From NCBI GenBank assembly GCA_017454465.1, contig JAFTCY010000023.1, positions 1 through 43,635 on the forward strand: DNA of 43,635 nucleotides. The letters run 5' to 3'. Shown here in pieces: positions 17,014 through 25,662 of the stretch. The notes under the pieces are model-generated. The model saw only the letters and a program-made list of their open reading frames with translations, ran no database searches and had not been told where the DNA came from. The position numbers and the translations under genes were made by a program. Each line of letters begins with the position of its first letter. Position 1 is the stretch's first letter. The stretch comes from Clostridia bacterium. GTDB lineage: Bacteria; Bacillota; Clostridia; Oscillospirales; CAG-272.

Positions 17014-18089
17014 CACAGTTCGATAAGTTCCTTCGGACAGTCGGTCAGCAGATCGGCTCCGGTCTCCGTAACATACATCATATCCTCAATACGGCATCCG
17101 TAAAGTCCCTCGATGTATATGCCCGGTTCAACTGTCACGATCTGACCGGCCTTAAGCACCTCATCCCCGGTCTTAGGAGACAGCCTCGGCTCCTCATGGA
17201 TCTCCAGTCCGACCCCGTGACCGAGCCCGTGACCGAATTTCCCTTCGTACCCTGCTGAGTAAATAATGTCCCGCGCTATTTTGTCAATGTCAAAATTCTT
17301 CTTGCCCTCGGCCACGGCGGCTTCTGCAGCCAGCTGTGCCTTCAGCACTGTATCGTACAGTCTTTTCATGTCGCTGTCGGCCTTCCCGATCACGACGGTC
17401 CTTGTCATGTCGGAGTGATACCCGTTTACCATTGCGCCGAAGTCCATTGTAAGGAACCCTTTTTCAAGCTTCACGTTCCTCGGCACTCCGTGAGGGCGCG
17501 AAGATGCGGTGCCGGAAACGCATATCGTATCGAACGACGGCTTCTGGCTGCCATGCTTTTTCATGTAATACTCCAGCTCTGCCGCAACTTCGACTTCGGT
17601 CATATCATATGTCAGCACTTTGCAGATATGGTCAAATGCCGCCTCTGCTATTCTTTGCGCTGCAACGATAGACGCCACCTCATCATCAGTCTTGAATTCT
17701 CTAAGCGAAGTCAGCATTCCTCCCAGGGGAACAAATCTGATGTCCTGCCCCTCGAACGATTTTCTGAGTCTTTCAAGCTCCGCGCACGTAAGTTTGAAGT
17801 CTTCATATCCGATCGTTCTTATACTTTCCTCGGCACAGACCGACGGTATTGTAGGTTCGCCCGGAAGACAGACCTTGCAGAGAGACGTGGCTTCCGCTCT
17901 TGCAGCTTCTATGTATCTCGGATCCGCATATACCCATGCTTTGTCCATGGTAATGAATGCCCAGCCGTCCGGGTTGTCAAAATCAGTTACATACTGGTGG
18001 TTCTCGGCGGAGCTGACGTATATCGCATCTACTCCGATTTTTCCCATTTCCCTTCTCAGCAGTTCGTACCGTTTTTCCATCTTTTCCAT
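17013..18089 (-). CDS. M24 family aminopeptidase (Xaa-Pro dipeptidase/aminopeptidase type)
   Basis: A 358-residue dinuclear metallopeptidase that likely removes residues next to proline from peptides in the cytoplasm. The creatinase-like N-terminal domain (about 1-130) precedes the pita-bread catalytic domain, with all five metal ligands visible: LTMDFGAMVNGYHSDMTR (two Asp), GHGLGHGVGLEIHEEP (His, Glu) and VTVEPGIYI (Glu). ATG 18089 overlaps the stop of yqeG (TGATG), pointing to translational coupling; a GTG one codon earlier is also possible. AAGGGTG lies upstream. Prolidase and aminopeptidase P cannot be separated by sequence alone. Confidence 0.92.
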   Translation of the reverse strand: MEKMEKRYELLRREMGKIGVDAIYVSSAENHQYVTDFDNPDGWAFITMDKAWVYADPRYIEAARAEATSLCKVCLPGEPTIPSVCAEESIRTIGYEDFKLTCAELERLRKSFEGQDIRFVPLGGMLTSLREFKTDDEVASIVAAQRIAEAAFDHICKVLTYDMTEVEVAAELEYYMKKHGSQKPSFDTICVSGTASSRPHGVPRNVKLEKGFLTMDFGAMVNGYHSDMTRTVVIGKADSDMKRLYDTVLKAQLAAEAAVAEGKKNFDIDKIARDIIYSAGYEGKFGHGLGHGVGLEIHEEPRLSPKTGDEVLKAGQIVTVEPGIYIEGLYGCRIEDMMYVTETGADLLTDCPKELIEL

Positions 18090-18613
18090 CACAGATCACC
18101 CTTTCGTTCCTTTTTGGTTTTGTAGTATTTTTTTAAGTATGGTTTTTCGATCCGCCTTTTAAATCTGAAAAAAACGGATCTCTTGTCCCTGATCGGCGGC
18201 ACGATGAACACCCTCATCCCCAGTCTCCTGCCTGCCGCAGCGTCAGTCAGAAGCTGATCGCCGAACAGAAGGGAGTTCTCCGGCTTGGCACCGGCATCCG
18301 ACATTGCCTGTCTCAGTACTTTTGTGGCCGGTTTCGCAGCCTTCCAGTAGCATGGCAGTCCGGCCGCGTTTGCAAATTTCTCGACCCTGCCCCTATCATT
18401 GTTTGAAACAAATATGACACTGATTCCCTTGTCCCTGACTTTTCCCAGCCATTTCTCCGTTTCGGGAGGCGGCACGGAATCATCATAAGTTGCCAGTGTA
18501 TTGTCTATATCCGAAAAGATATACCTGATCCCGAGTTCCCGGAGCATTTCCGGTGTAACGTCAGTAAAACTGCTGAATATCTTATCCGGGATCAGCCATT
18601 TTTCAAAAATCAT
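18089..18613 (-). CDS. yqeG: YqeG family HAD-IIIA phosphatase
   Basis: A 174-residue HAD phosphatase matching B. subtilis YqeG (172 residues) across its length: FEKWLIPDKIFSSFTDVTPEMLRELGIRY, motif I SDIDNT (Asp35/Asp37), VIFVSNNDRGRVEKFA, then KPATKVLRQAM and LFGDQLLTDAAAGRRLGM. The physiological substrate is unknown; related HAD-IIIA enzymes act on phosphatidylglycerolphosphate or sugars. I chose ATG 18613 because TTGGAG lies 6 nt upstream; a TTG four codons earlier has no ribosome binding site. It is coupled to the M24 peptidase gene by an overlapping stop/start. The usual aroE/yqeH neighbours are absent. Confidence 0.9.
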   Translation of the reverse strand: MIFEKWLIPDKIFSSFTDVTPEMLRELGIRYIFSDIDNTLATYDDSVPPPETEKWLGKVRDKGISVIFVSNNDRGRVEKFANAAGLPCYWKAAKPATKVLRQAMSDAGAKPENSLLFGDQLLTDAAAGRRLGMRVFIVPPIRDKRSVFFRFKRRIEKPYLKKYYKTKKERKGDL

Positions 18614-18686
18614 CAGATTCTCCAATAATCGTTTTCTGCAAATGAAGTATACCAGTTTAGAAAAAAGGTGTCAACTTTCGGGCAGC

Positions 18687-18711
18687 AAAAAAGGGGAGAA
18701 AAGTCTCCCCT
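18687..18711 (-). terminator. Intrinsic terminator of the foldase gene
   Basis: An 8-bp stem, AGGGGAGA (18692-18699) with TCTCCCCT (18704-18711), then TTTTTT on the minus strand, 34 nt after the stop of the parvulin-like gene. Confidence 0.85.
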
Positions 18712-18744
18712 GCTTGCCTGTTGTTTCCGATTTATCAGCCTTTA

Positions 18745-20211
18745 TCAGCCTGCGATCAGATTTACTACTGAATCATTTGTCTTGATTGCATCACTGTACT
18801 GAGAGATCATATCCTGATAGTCAGCGGAACGCAAAGCGCTCTGCGCGCTGACCTGCCAGCGCGTAATGTTGCTTTCTCCCAGATACCATATGATGTGCCA
18901 GCCGGTGCTTTCGGCCTTGACCACGTCTGTATCGCCTTCTGCCCTCGCAGGATCGAACAGCCAGTCGTTGAATTCAGCTACCATCTGTCCGGGATATACG
19001 TTCTCGTAAAGTCCGCCTGTCGTATTAGAACCGGTGTCGTCGGAGTATTCGGCACAGAGCTCGGTGAACTTCTCTTCAGTCTTGTCCGCAAGGAACATGC
19101 CAAGCACTTCCTGAGCTTTTGTATCGTCCTCATATTTGCTGTTCGAGAACAGTATATGTCTCACATTCCTGGTCTTTTCATCCTGCCTGTAGGATTCTTT
19201 TGCAAGCATATAAAGTGTGAAGATGTCCTTCTCATCGTTTGTTTCAACGAATGTCTCGCCGGCTTTGGCGTCATCGCCGAATGCCCACGCGGCAACGACT
19301 TCAGGCAGGCTGGCCTTGAGAGCGTGTTCTTTGAATGCTTCGTCCACTTTTGCCTGACGTCTTGCTTCAAGGGCTTCCTCCGTTTCGCCTTCTTCCGCAA
19401 CGACATCAGCTTCCACCTGCGCACGGATCATGGACACGAATGCGTCTACGCTTTCAACCTTGCTCATGGCATCGGAAAGTTCCTGGGCGAGCTGGGCTGT
19501 GGTTTTGTCGTCCTGAGCCTCAAAATCTTCCGCCTTGACAGTCCAGGTGTAGTAGTCTACACCGTCAAAGGACTCTTTGTTGTCCTCATAGTATTTTTCC
19601 ATTCTCTCTTCGGAGAGGTCGATCTCGTCATTGAACTTCTGGCTGTATTTTGTCGCAAGCGAACTGAGTTTCAGACAGTTTACAACATCCTGCAGTTTGA
19701 CCGGATTTCTCGCCAGCGCGTAGAGATACGTGTTGACGTCTGAGTAACCGTATCCTTTTGCAGTCTCTTTCAGCTGTTCCGTATATGTATCTATGGTCTT
19801 GAGGTCATCCGCGTCAAGTTCCACTCCGTTCTTCTTTGCCTGCTCGCACAGCGCCAGTATCTCGGACGCCTCCGATTCAGCTGACTGCATGATATAGTCG
19901 AACCAGGTTCCGTTAGTTGTCAACGGGCATTTCTGCGTTTTCAAGGATTTGGAAGTATCAACGCCGAGGGAGTTGAAATAGCCGGAGAAATTCTGGAAGT
20001 TAACAGAATAAAGGTATGACATCATGGCGCCGTCGATCTTGAAGTTCTCGGACTGCATAGCTGTCTGAGACCTGAGCGCTGTTCCGTCATTGGCGCATGA
20101 ATTGTATACCGCCAGTCCGATCAGCGCAGCGGTAATGACCACTACGGCCGCTACGATCAGAATCTTCTTCAATTTCTGGTTTGCGGTTGTTTTTGTTCTG
20201 CTGTTGCTCAT
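18745..20211 (-). CDS. Membrane-anchored parvulin-type peptidyl-prolyl isomerase (PrsA/SurA-like foldase)
   Basis: A 488-residue protein with one N-terminal membrane helix (about 18-38) and an outside domain. A SurA-N-like helical part is followed by a charged Glu/Ala-rich linker and a rotamase domain (about 335-455: VRHILFSNSK, KFTELCAEYSDDTGSNTTGGLYENV, MVAEFNDWLFDPARAEGDTDVVKAESTGWHIIWYL). Such proteins help exported proteins fold at the membrane surface. There is no good lipobox, so it is probably anchored by the helix rather than lipidated as PrsA is. ATG 20211 has AAAGGA 10 nt upstream. Two tandem promoters precede it and a terminator follows, so it is monocistronic. Confidence 0.9.
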   Translation of the reverse strand: MSNSRTKTTANQKLKKILIVAAVVVITAALIGLAVYNSCANDGTALRSQTAMQSENFKIDGAMMSYLYSVNFQNFSGYFNSLGVDTSKSLKTQKCPLTTNGTWFDYIMQSAESEASEILALCEQAKKNGVELDADDLKTIDTYTEQLKETAKGYGYSDVNTYLYALARNPVKLQDVVNCLKLSSLATKYSQKFNDEIDLSEERMEKYYEDNKESFDGVDYYTWTVKAEDFEAQDDKTTAQLAQELSDAMSKVESVDAFVSMIRAQVEADVVAEEGETEEALEARRQAKVDEAFKEHALKASLPEVVAAWAFGDDAKAGETFVETNDEKDIFTLYMLAKESYRQDEKTRNVRHILFSNSKYEDDTKAQEVLGMFLADKTEEKFTELCAEYSDDTGSNTTGGLYENVYPGQMVAEFNDWLFDPARAEGDTDVVKAESTGWHIIWYLGESNITRWQVSAQSALRSADYQDMISQYSDAIKTNDSVVNLIAG

Positions 20212-20246
20212 TTTTGGAAAATCCTTTCAGATATCTTGCATAATGC

Positions 20247-20275
20247 TATATAAAATGAAAAAATGTCTTTTTCAA
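20247..20275 (-). promoter_or_regulatory. Proximal candidate promoter of the foldase gene
   Basis: Minus strand TTGAAA (20270-20275), 17-nt spacer, TATATA (20247-20252), about 35 nt before the ATG. Confidence 0.5.
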
Positions 20276-20285
20276 CATCCCAGTT

Positions 20286-20314
20286 ATTTTACCACATGGA
20301 AATCAGAAATTCAA
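20286..20314 (-). promoter_or_regulatory. Distal candidate promoter of the foldase gene
   Basis: Minus strand TTGAAT (20309-20314), 17-nt spacer, TAAAAT (20286-20291) with extended TG. It lies directly after the end of the Nif3 gene. Confidence 0.6.
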
Positions 20315-20348
20315 CAGTTGTATATATAATACTGCTTTTTGACGGGTT

Positions 20349-21116
20349 TCACATAACCTTGTATGCACAGGAATCGAAAAATTCTGTCTCAGCCCCGCAG
20401 ATCATAGCACAAAGCTCCGCCAGTCTTCCGCACACAGGCGCTTCTGAATGATAATGTCCCGCTTCTATGACCGCGAGCCCTTCGTCTGAAATGTCCTGAG
20501 CAGCGTTATATCCTGCATCTCCGGTGATGTACGCGTCGCAGCCTTTATCCGCAGCCGCCTGGAGAAAGTCCTTTCCGTCTCCGCCGCAAATACCGACCCT
20601 CCTGATGGTCTTGCCGGGCTCTCCCGTGTACCTGACGGCTCTGCATCCCAGTCTGTCCCTGACCAGGCAGGCCAGTTCATCCCCTCTTATCGGTTCCGTT
20701 TCCGCGATCCTTCCGAGTTCGGGAGATTCCGCATCGCCGAATTTTCCCAGCACTTTAAGCCCCAGGACATCCGCCAGACAGTCATTGACCCCTCCGTCAC
20801 CGGCGTCCAGCCTGGTGTGGAGCGATATCACCGACAGACCACTTCCCAAAGCCGTGATTATCTTCCTGCCGCCCAGGTTCTGTTCACTGACGGCCTTCGT
20901 TCCGCGGAACAGCATGGGATGGTGGGTAAGCAGCAAATCCGCTCCACACGCTGCCGCAAATCTGACAGCCGCAAGTGACGCGTCAAGGGATATCGCGACT
21001 TTCCGTATTTCCGATCCCAGATCACCGCATACCATTATACCGTCATTATCCCAAGGGCAGGAAAGCTCACGGGGATATAGCTTTTCAAGTTCGCTGTAGA
21101 AATCAATAACTTTCAT
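20349..21116 (-). CDS. Nif3-like dinuclear metal-centre hexameric protein
   Basis: A 255-residue member of the NIF3/YqfO family, without the extra central domain found in the ~370-residue YqfO form. The conserved metal ligands are visible: LLTHHPMLF, SLHTRLDAGDGGVND and the late AGHYHSEAPV. Reports link the family to GTP cyclohydrolase I-like chemistry or metal handling, but its function is not settled. The ATG at 21116 overlaps the trmK stop (ATGA), so the two are translationally coupled, the same trmK-nif3 order seen widely in Firmicutes. Confidence 0.92.
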   Translation of the reverse strand: MKVIDFYSELEKLYPRELSCPWDNDGIMVCGDLGSEIRKVAISLDASLAAVRFAAACGADLLLTHHPMLFRGTKAVSEQNLGGRKIITALGSGLSVISLHTRLDAGDGGVNDCLADVLGLKVLGKFGDAESPELGRIAETEPIRGDELACLVRDRLGCRAVRYTGEPGKTIRRVGICGGDGKDFLQAAADKGCDAYITGDAGYNAAQDISDEGLAVIEAGHYHSEAPVCGRLAELCAMICGAETEFFDSCAYKVM

Positions 21117-21814
21117 GTTATCTCCTCGATCTCTTTTAGTCTTTCTTTCAGTTCGGCTGAGGATCCTCCGCCTTTTTCCATTCCGCGCACCTGTTTTCTG
21201 ATTCGGTCCCTTATGGACAGGGCATACCTTTCAAACAGATTGCTTCTGTTTTCAATATTCTTCTCTCCCAGCATTTTTGCTGCGAAGGAGACGCTTCTGC
21301 TTTTGCCGGTATACCGGGTCAGCATGCACGAATATATCTTTCCTCCGGATTCAGAAAGCATTTCATCCATGATCTCAAATCCGCCGGAGTACAGATATTC
21401 TCTCAGTTCAAAAGCTTTCGTCATTGGCTGAAGGATCAGTCTTACCCCGTTTTTTTTGGGATAGTCAGATGCTTCGATTATTGATATTATAGTTTCTCCG
21501 CCCATGCCGCAGATAATGATATCGTCAACCGGGCAGCCGTCCTCGAGGAATGCCAGCCCGTCTGACAGTTCAAACTTCATTTTTTGATCGACGCCGTACT
21601 TACGGGCGTTTTTCCTGGCCCTGCCGAGAGGGCCTTCTCTTATGTCAGAGGCCACTGCAAAAGGAATGATCCCTGACAGGATCAGGTAAATTGGAAGGTA
21701 TCCGTGATCAGTTCCCACATCTGCCACCACGTCTCCTCTGTTGACGAAGGAAGCTGCGCTCATCATGCGGTCATCCAGTTTCGGCTTTGTTAGTTTTCTT
21801 TCCATATCGTCCAA
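21113..21814 (-). CDS. trmK: tRNA (adenine22-N1)-methyltransferase TrmK
   Basis: A 233-residue class I SAM methyltransferase matching TrmK (B. subtilis YqfN), which methylates N1 of A22 in tRNA. Visible are the motif I region VADVGTDHGYLPIYL, ASDIREGPLGRARKNA, DIIICGMGGETI and LILQPMTKAFELREYL; the C-terminal helices form the family's coiled tail. The start is uncertain: TTG 21814 falls in the T-run of the murA terminator, and the ATG at 21805 has only a GGA 4 nt upstream. Either way the ribosome binding site is poor. It overlaps nif3 by 4 nt. Confidence 0.92.
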   Translation of the reverse strand: MDDMERKLTKPKLDDRMMSAASFVNRGDVVADVGTDHGYLPIYLILSGIIPFAVASDIREGPLGRARKNARKYGVDQKMKFELSDGLAFLEDGCPVDDIIICGMGGETIISIIEASDYPKKNGVRLILQPMTKAFELREYLYSGGFEIMDEMLSESGGKIYSCMLTRYTGKSRSVSFAAKMLGEKNIENRSNLFERYALSIRDRIRKQVRGMEKGGGSSAELKERLKEIEEIT

Positions 21815-21836
21815 AAAAGGCGGAATGCCCGCCTTT
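21813..21836 (-). terminator. Intrinsic terminator of murA, touching the trmK start
   Basis: AAAGGCGG/CCGCCTTT stem (21816-21823 / 21829-21836) with a 5-nt loop, then TTTTTT on the minus strand. It ends within 8 nt of the trmK ATG, so trmK-nif3 expression must come from read-through or from a start very close by. Confidence 0.8.
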
Positions 21837-21850
21837 CCTTTGTTATGTGT

Positions 21851-23143
21851 TCAGTTAGCGATCCTTGTGTTGACCGGATCGGGAAAACTGACTTTCTTCA
21901 CATCAGCCCCGAGAGAACGCATTTTCTCGCATATATCGGCGTACCCTCTTTCGATCCGGCTGATCTCCGAAATCTCAGTCTGGCCGTTTGCGGCCAGCGC
22001 GGCGATCATGATCGCGATTCCTGCTCTCAGGTCTGTGGCTTCCACCGGTGCGGCGGAAAGCTGCGTTCCGCCTTCGATCACGACGATCCTGCCGTCCACC
22101 TTGATCCTGGCGCCCATCCTCTTCAGTTCCTCCACGTAACGGAACCTGTTCTCGTATATACCTTCATTGATGTAGCTGGTCCCGTCGACCGTGCAGAGAA
22201 GGGCTGACATCTGGGGGTGCATATCCGTCGGGAATCCCGGGTACGGAAGCGTTTTGACGTTCGTCTTCTTCAGTTCTATGTCTTCGCATGAGATCTGGAC
22301 CGCGTCATCGAATTCCTCAATCACCGCGCCCATTTCCTCAAGCTTGGCCGTTATCGATTCAAGGTGCTTCGGGATACAGTTGTTGACCCTGACGCAGCCT
22401 CTTGTGGCCGCTGCCGCCACCAGGAACGATCCCGCCTCGATCATATCGGGTATTATCGCATACGTGCAGCCGTGCAGTTCCCTGACTCCCTTGATCTTAA
22501 TGACGTCTGATCCGGCGCCGCTGATCCTTGCGCCGCAGGTGTTCAGGAAGTTGGCACAGTCAACGATATGTGGCTCCCTTGCCGCATTTTCGATGACAGT
22601 GTCACCGTCAGCGACAGCGGCGGCGATCATTATATTGAGAGTAGCGCCCACGCTCGTCACGTCAAAATAAATGTTGGCTCCCTTCGCGCCCTCTTTGGAG
22701 GTGATCTCAACATAACCTCCTTCAGTCACTGCGATGCCGCCGAGGGCTTCAAAGCCTTTGATATGCTGGTCGATCGGTCTTACTCCGAAATTGCACCCGC
22801 CCGGCATGCCGACTTTAGATCTTCCGAAACGACCGAATTCAGCACCCAGAAGATAGTACGATCCGCGGATCTTCCTTACCAGATCATAGTCAGAGCAGCA
22901 GGGCTGCACGTCCGTGCAGTCGATCTCGTATGTTGTCCTGTCGATCATTCTGACTCTGGCGCCGATCCCTCTGATGATCTCAAAGGAATAAGTGATATCT
23001 GAGATTTCGGGAATATTCTCGAGAATACACTTCCCCTTTACAAGCACACAGGCGTATATGATCGGCAGAGCCGCATTTTTCGATCCTGAGATCTCCACTT
23101 CGCCGGTCAGTTTGTGACCGCCGTTTATTACGATTTTTTCCAT
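21851..23143 (-). CDS. murA: UDP-N-acetylglucosamine 1-carboxyvinyltransferase
   Basis: The first committed enzyme of peptidoglycan synthesis, adding enolpyruvate from PEP to UDP-GlcNAc in the cytoplasm. 430 residues, as usual for MurA. The substrate Lys22 (GSKNAALP) and catalytic Cys117 in PGGCNFGVRPIDQHIKG are present; the Cys keeps the protein fosfomycin-sensitive in principle. The end SLGADVKKV matches the family. I chose ATG 23143, where the family's N-terminus (MEKIVINGG) begins; a TTG 8 codons earlier is possible. An extended -10 promoter lies about 110 nt upstream and a leader hairpin at 23179-23206. It follows the YycH/YycI genes. Confidence 0.97.
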   Translation of the reverse strand: MEKIVINGGHKLTGEVEISGSKNAALPIIYACVLVKGKCILENIPEISDITYSFEIIRGIGARVRMIDRTTYEIDCTDVQPCCSDYDLVRKIRGSYYLLGAEFGRFGRSKVGMPGGCNFGVRPIDQHIKGFEALGGIAVTEGGYVEITSKEGAKGANIYFDVTSVGATLNIMIAAAVADGDTVIENAAREPHIVDCANFLNTCGARISGAGSDVIKIKGVRELHGCTYAIIPDMIEAGSFLVAAAATRGCVRVNNCIPKHLESITAKLEEMGAVIEEFDDAVQISCEDIELKKTNVKTLPYPGFPTDMHPQMSALLCTVDGTSYINEGIYENRFRYVEELKRMGARIKVDGRIVVIEGGTQLSAAPVEATDLRAGIAIMIAALAANGQTEISEISRIERGYADICEKMRSLGADVKKVSFPDPVNTRIAN

Positions 23144-23178
23144 ATCCTGAAAGTTTTGGCCTTTCAAATCATTTAAGA

Positions 23179-23206
23179 GCGGACCAGTCTGCGAAAGCCG
23201 GTCCGC
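23179..23206 (-). promoter_or_regulatory. Hairpin in the murA leader
   Basis: GCGGACC/GGTCCGC 7-bp perfect stem (23179-23185 / 23200-23206) with a 14-nt loop, ending 36 nt before the chosen ATG. It has no T-run (TCTTAAAT follows), so it is not a normal terminator; it could be a leader structure. Confidence 0.4.
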
Positions 23207-23250
23207 ACAATAATCAAGATTTTATCATATGTCATTTAGACGTAAGATGG

Positions 23251-23259
23251 ATTATACCA
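23251..23259 (-). promoter_or_regulatory. Extended -10 promoter of murA
   Basis: Minus strand TGGTATAAT (23251-23259), a perfect extended -10. No good -35 was found at 16-18 nt. A second weaker TGATAAAAT lies downstream of it. Confidence 0.55.
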
Positions 23260-23349
23260 GTTTGGCGGGAAAAATGAAATAGGAATTTTATAGTATTTTC
23301 ACATTTTTAATAAATGATAGCACAATATATCATAACCCCGGGAGTGACC

Positions 23350-24276
23350 CTATTGCTTTTTTGTGCAAAATTCACCATTTATTCCGTTATATATGAACTC
23401 CCCTGCGATATCTGTATCGATCTTCCAGCACGGGACCAGGAAAAAACCGCTGCTTTCATTGTCGTACAGCATGGTGTAGCATCTCGTGATCCGGAGGATC
23501 TTAACCCCGTTTCCGGCACCGGCACTGGACACGATATCCCCTCTCGCGTTAAACAGTATGCTGGGAACATTCACCATGCGTACCGGTGATGTTTCCCCGG
23601 GAACCAGAAAATTCCACGTTCCTTCTGCTTCGATCACTTCACCTTCTCTTACTACGCAAAGCATCTCGTTTCCCGTTACCTCGACATCGTCCAGGGTACG
23701 CGTACATGTCACGTAAAAGTCTTGGTCTTTTTTTGCCACTCCCTGCACTACGGTATCCAGTTCTATGCCGCCGACAGATTTGAAAGAGCTGCTGCCCCTG
23801 TCGACGAACTCCCTTGCCGCCCGCGCCGCTTCAGCCCAGTCCGCCGTGTACTCCCCTATTCCCGCCTCGGAAACTGAGGGAGCCGATGCCCCGGATCCGC
23901 TGGTATCTCCGCTTTTTGAATATCTAATTGAAAAATCGTTTCCAAAAACTATTATTCCGCCGTTCTCCAGGACGGTTGCCTCCCCGCCGGGAGTCACGTA
24001 AGTGGATCTGACGGATCCGACGCCGAGAAGTTCGGCCACTTTTGCTCCGTATCCGGCCGATTCACATCTGTATACCGTCCCTCTTGCAATCTCTCTGCTG
24101 ACGGCGGATCTGTCCACCGTTATTCCGTCTGCCTCCAGTATGGATATTATTGAGCTTACGGAATCGGCGGGTACGAAGTTCGTCTGCCTGTACTTTGAGA
24201 TAATTATGACAGACACGATCACGCAGGCTGTCAGAAGGACAGCCAGAAGGACCGGCACCACTCTTTTGTGTTCCAT
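23350..24276 (-). CDS. YycI-like accessory protein of the WalRK system
   Basis: A 308-residue bitopic membrane protein: an N-terminal helix (about 8-28) and an extracellular part. The opening KYRQTNFVPADSVSSIISILEADGITVDRS resembles the start of YycI proteins (a helix, then a short helix-rich domain with LL...GI.VD.S). In B. subtilis YycH and YycI pair in the membrane with WalK and restrain it. Position supports this: it is the fourth gene after walR, walK and a YycH-like gene, 9 nt from the latter. Overall similarity is weak, so the family call rests partly on context. ATG 24276 has GGGAGGAG at good spacing. Confidence 0.7.
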   Translation of the reverse strand: MEHKRVVPVLLAVLLTACVIVSVIIISKYRQTNFVPADSVSSIISILEADGITVDRSAVSREIARGTVYRCESAGYGAKVAELLGVGSVRSTYVTPGGEATVLENGGIIVFGNDFSIRYSKSGDTSGSGASAPSVSEAGIGEYTADWAEAARAAREFVDRGSSSFKSVGGIELDTVVQGVAKKDQDFYVTCTRTLDDVEVTGNEMLCVVREGEVIEAEGTWNFLVPGETSPVRMVNVPSILFNARGDIVSSAGAGNGVKILRITRCYTMLYDNESSGFFLVPCWKIDTDIAGEFIYNGINGEFCTKKQ

Positions 24277-24285
24277 TGCTCCTCC

Positions 24286-25662
24286 CTATTTCAGCGATGC
24301 TGACCATTCTGCGGAAAGCGATTCCCTGACGAAATCACCCTTGTATACCAGATTGACCGCTCCGATATTTCCGCGGTCTTTGAGAGCGATATCGTCGAAC
24401 CACCATTCGGAAAAGGCTTCACTGAAAGCACCGAGCCCCTTCACCGAAATGGTAAACAGCTCGAACGATACCAGCTTTGCCCTGCTGAACACAACCGTGA
24501 CCGCATGTCCGATTCCCGAGATCTTTATATTGTCAAAACAGTAATCGAATGTGAGCTCCGTCTGCCCGTCAGCCGAACTGATCCCCGCCAGACGTATCTC
24601 ACAGTCACCGCCCGTATACATGCTTCCCAGGCTCCGCACAGATGAGATGAGGGAATACGCTGCCCGGGTATATTCCGGTATCCCGATCTCCTCGGTGTTT
24701 CCGATAATAAGAGAAATATCAGGGGCCGCGTCATCCGCCGCCTGAAACTCGATGCTCGACGGGTATACCCTCAAAACCCCCGTTCTGTCCGAAACCATCG
24801 AAACTGACGGATCCGAACGGGAATTAAGCAGCTTGTCCGGGTTCATGGAGAAGAACTGCATGAGTCTCGAAATGTCGGCCGACTTCTGCATCAAAAACTG
24901 GGCGGTGTTGTCCGTCATAATTATGTTCTTCGTGATCACCGGATCTATAATTACAGGTTCTGTGGGGTTCAGATTTGAAAAACTGTCATCTTCACATGCG
25001 AAGACAAAAGAGAGGTCAAGAAATGAATACGCGCCGGTTATCCTCGATATTGCTTCAGATGTCAGTTTTTCCGACTGTTCTCCGAGAATATACTCACGGC
25101 ATCTGCCGTCCAGTGATCTTACGGCAAGTCTTGACATTTCCGAGCTTTCCGTACCGGGGATCAGGACCATTTCATATATATATGCTCCGACGGTGCTGCG
25201 GCTGTTTTCCTTTCCGGTCACAAGGTCGGCCAGACTGCTGATCGCAAGATCCGGATACTCACTGTGAAAACGCAGGAAGACCGAATTCTCTTCCGTAACA
25301 TACCCGGTCCAGGTACTGGATGTGATCTCGTCTATCTGCTCGGCGGACAGGTAATCCGCGAGATACACACACAGCTCGGAGTATATGGAATACGATACAT
25401 TGCTGTTGCCGACGATGCACTTTCTGGATCCGGGGCGTGATATGCCTATGAACCCGGGAGTCATCGCTGCTCTGGCATCCGCAAGCCCGGGATCGCCCGG
25501 AACAGCGGATTTGTTCATCCCCCTGGGCAGGTTCAGCGAGCTTCTCAGGCTTCCGCTTATCATGCCGATCAAAACCGCCGTCAGCAGCATCAGCACCGCA
25601 AACAGCAGGGCTGTCAGCATAAGGGGGAGCTGTTTCTTGAGTTTTGATCTGTCTGTGTTCAT
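24286..25662 (-). CDS. YycH-like negative regulator of WalK
   Basis: A 458-residue protein, near the size of B. subtilis YycH (455), with one N-terminal helix (about 10-34) and the rest outside. The segment VSMVSDRTGVLRVYPSSIEFQA recalls the YycH pattern of a Y/S-T-D-G turn followed by a strand. YycH is known to bind WalK in the membrane and lower its activity. I set the start at ATG 25662: it overlaps the walK stop (ATGA) and has AAGGA upstream; an earlier ATG (25695) lies inside walK without a ribosome binding site. Good by context, moderate by sequence. Confidence 0.75.
   Translation of the reverse strand: MNTDRSKLKKQLPLMLTALLFAVLMLLTAVLIGMISGSLRSSLNLPRGMNKSAVPGDPGLADARAAMTPGFIGISRPGSRKCIVGNSNVSYSIYSELCVYLADYLSAEQIDEITSSTWTGYVTEENSVFLRFHSEYPDLAISSLADLVTGKENSRSTVGAYIYEMVLIPGTESSEMSRLAVRSLDGRCREYILGEQSEKLTSEAISRITGAYSFLDLSFVFACEDDSFSNLNPTEPVIIDPVITKNIIMTDNTAQFLMQKSADISRLMQFFSMNPDKLLNSRSDPSVSMVSDRTGVLRVYPSSIEFQAADDAAPDISLIIGNTEEIGIPEYTRAAYSLISSVRSLGSMYTGGDCEIRLAGISSADGQTELTFDYCFDNIKISGIGHAVTVVFSRAKLVSFELFTISVKGLGAFSEAFSEWWFDDIALKDRGNIGAVNLVYKGDFVRESLSAEWSASLK

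Noticed and set aside
18895..19743. A long plus-strand ORF (about 280 codons) opposite the foldase gene
   Set aside because: It is the antisense shadow of a well-conserved parvulin gene, starts without a ribosome binding site and looks like no protein family (many Cys/Phe/Val runs from reverse-read Glu/Lys codons).
22700..23143. murA versus the related aroA (EPSP synthase)
   Set aside because: The PGGCNFGVRPIDQH motif with the catalytic Cys and the SKNAALP start are specific to MurA.
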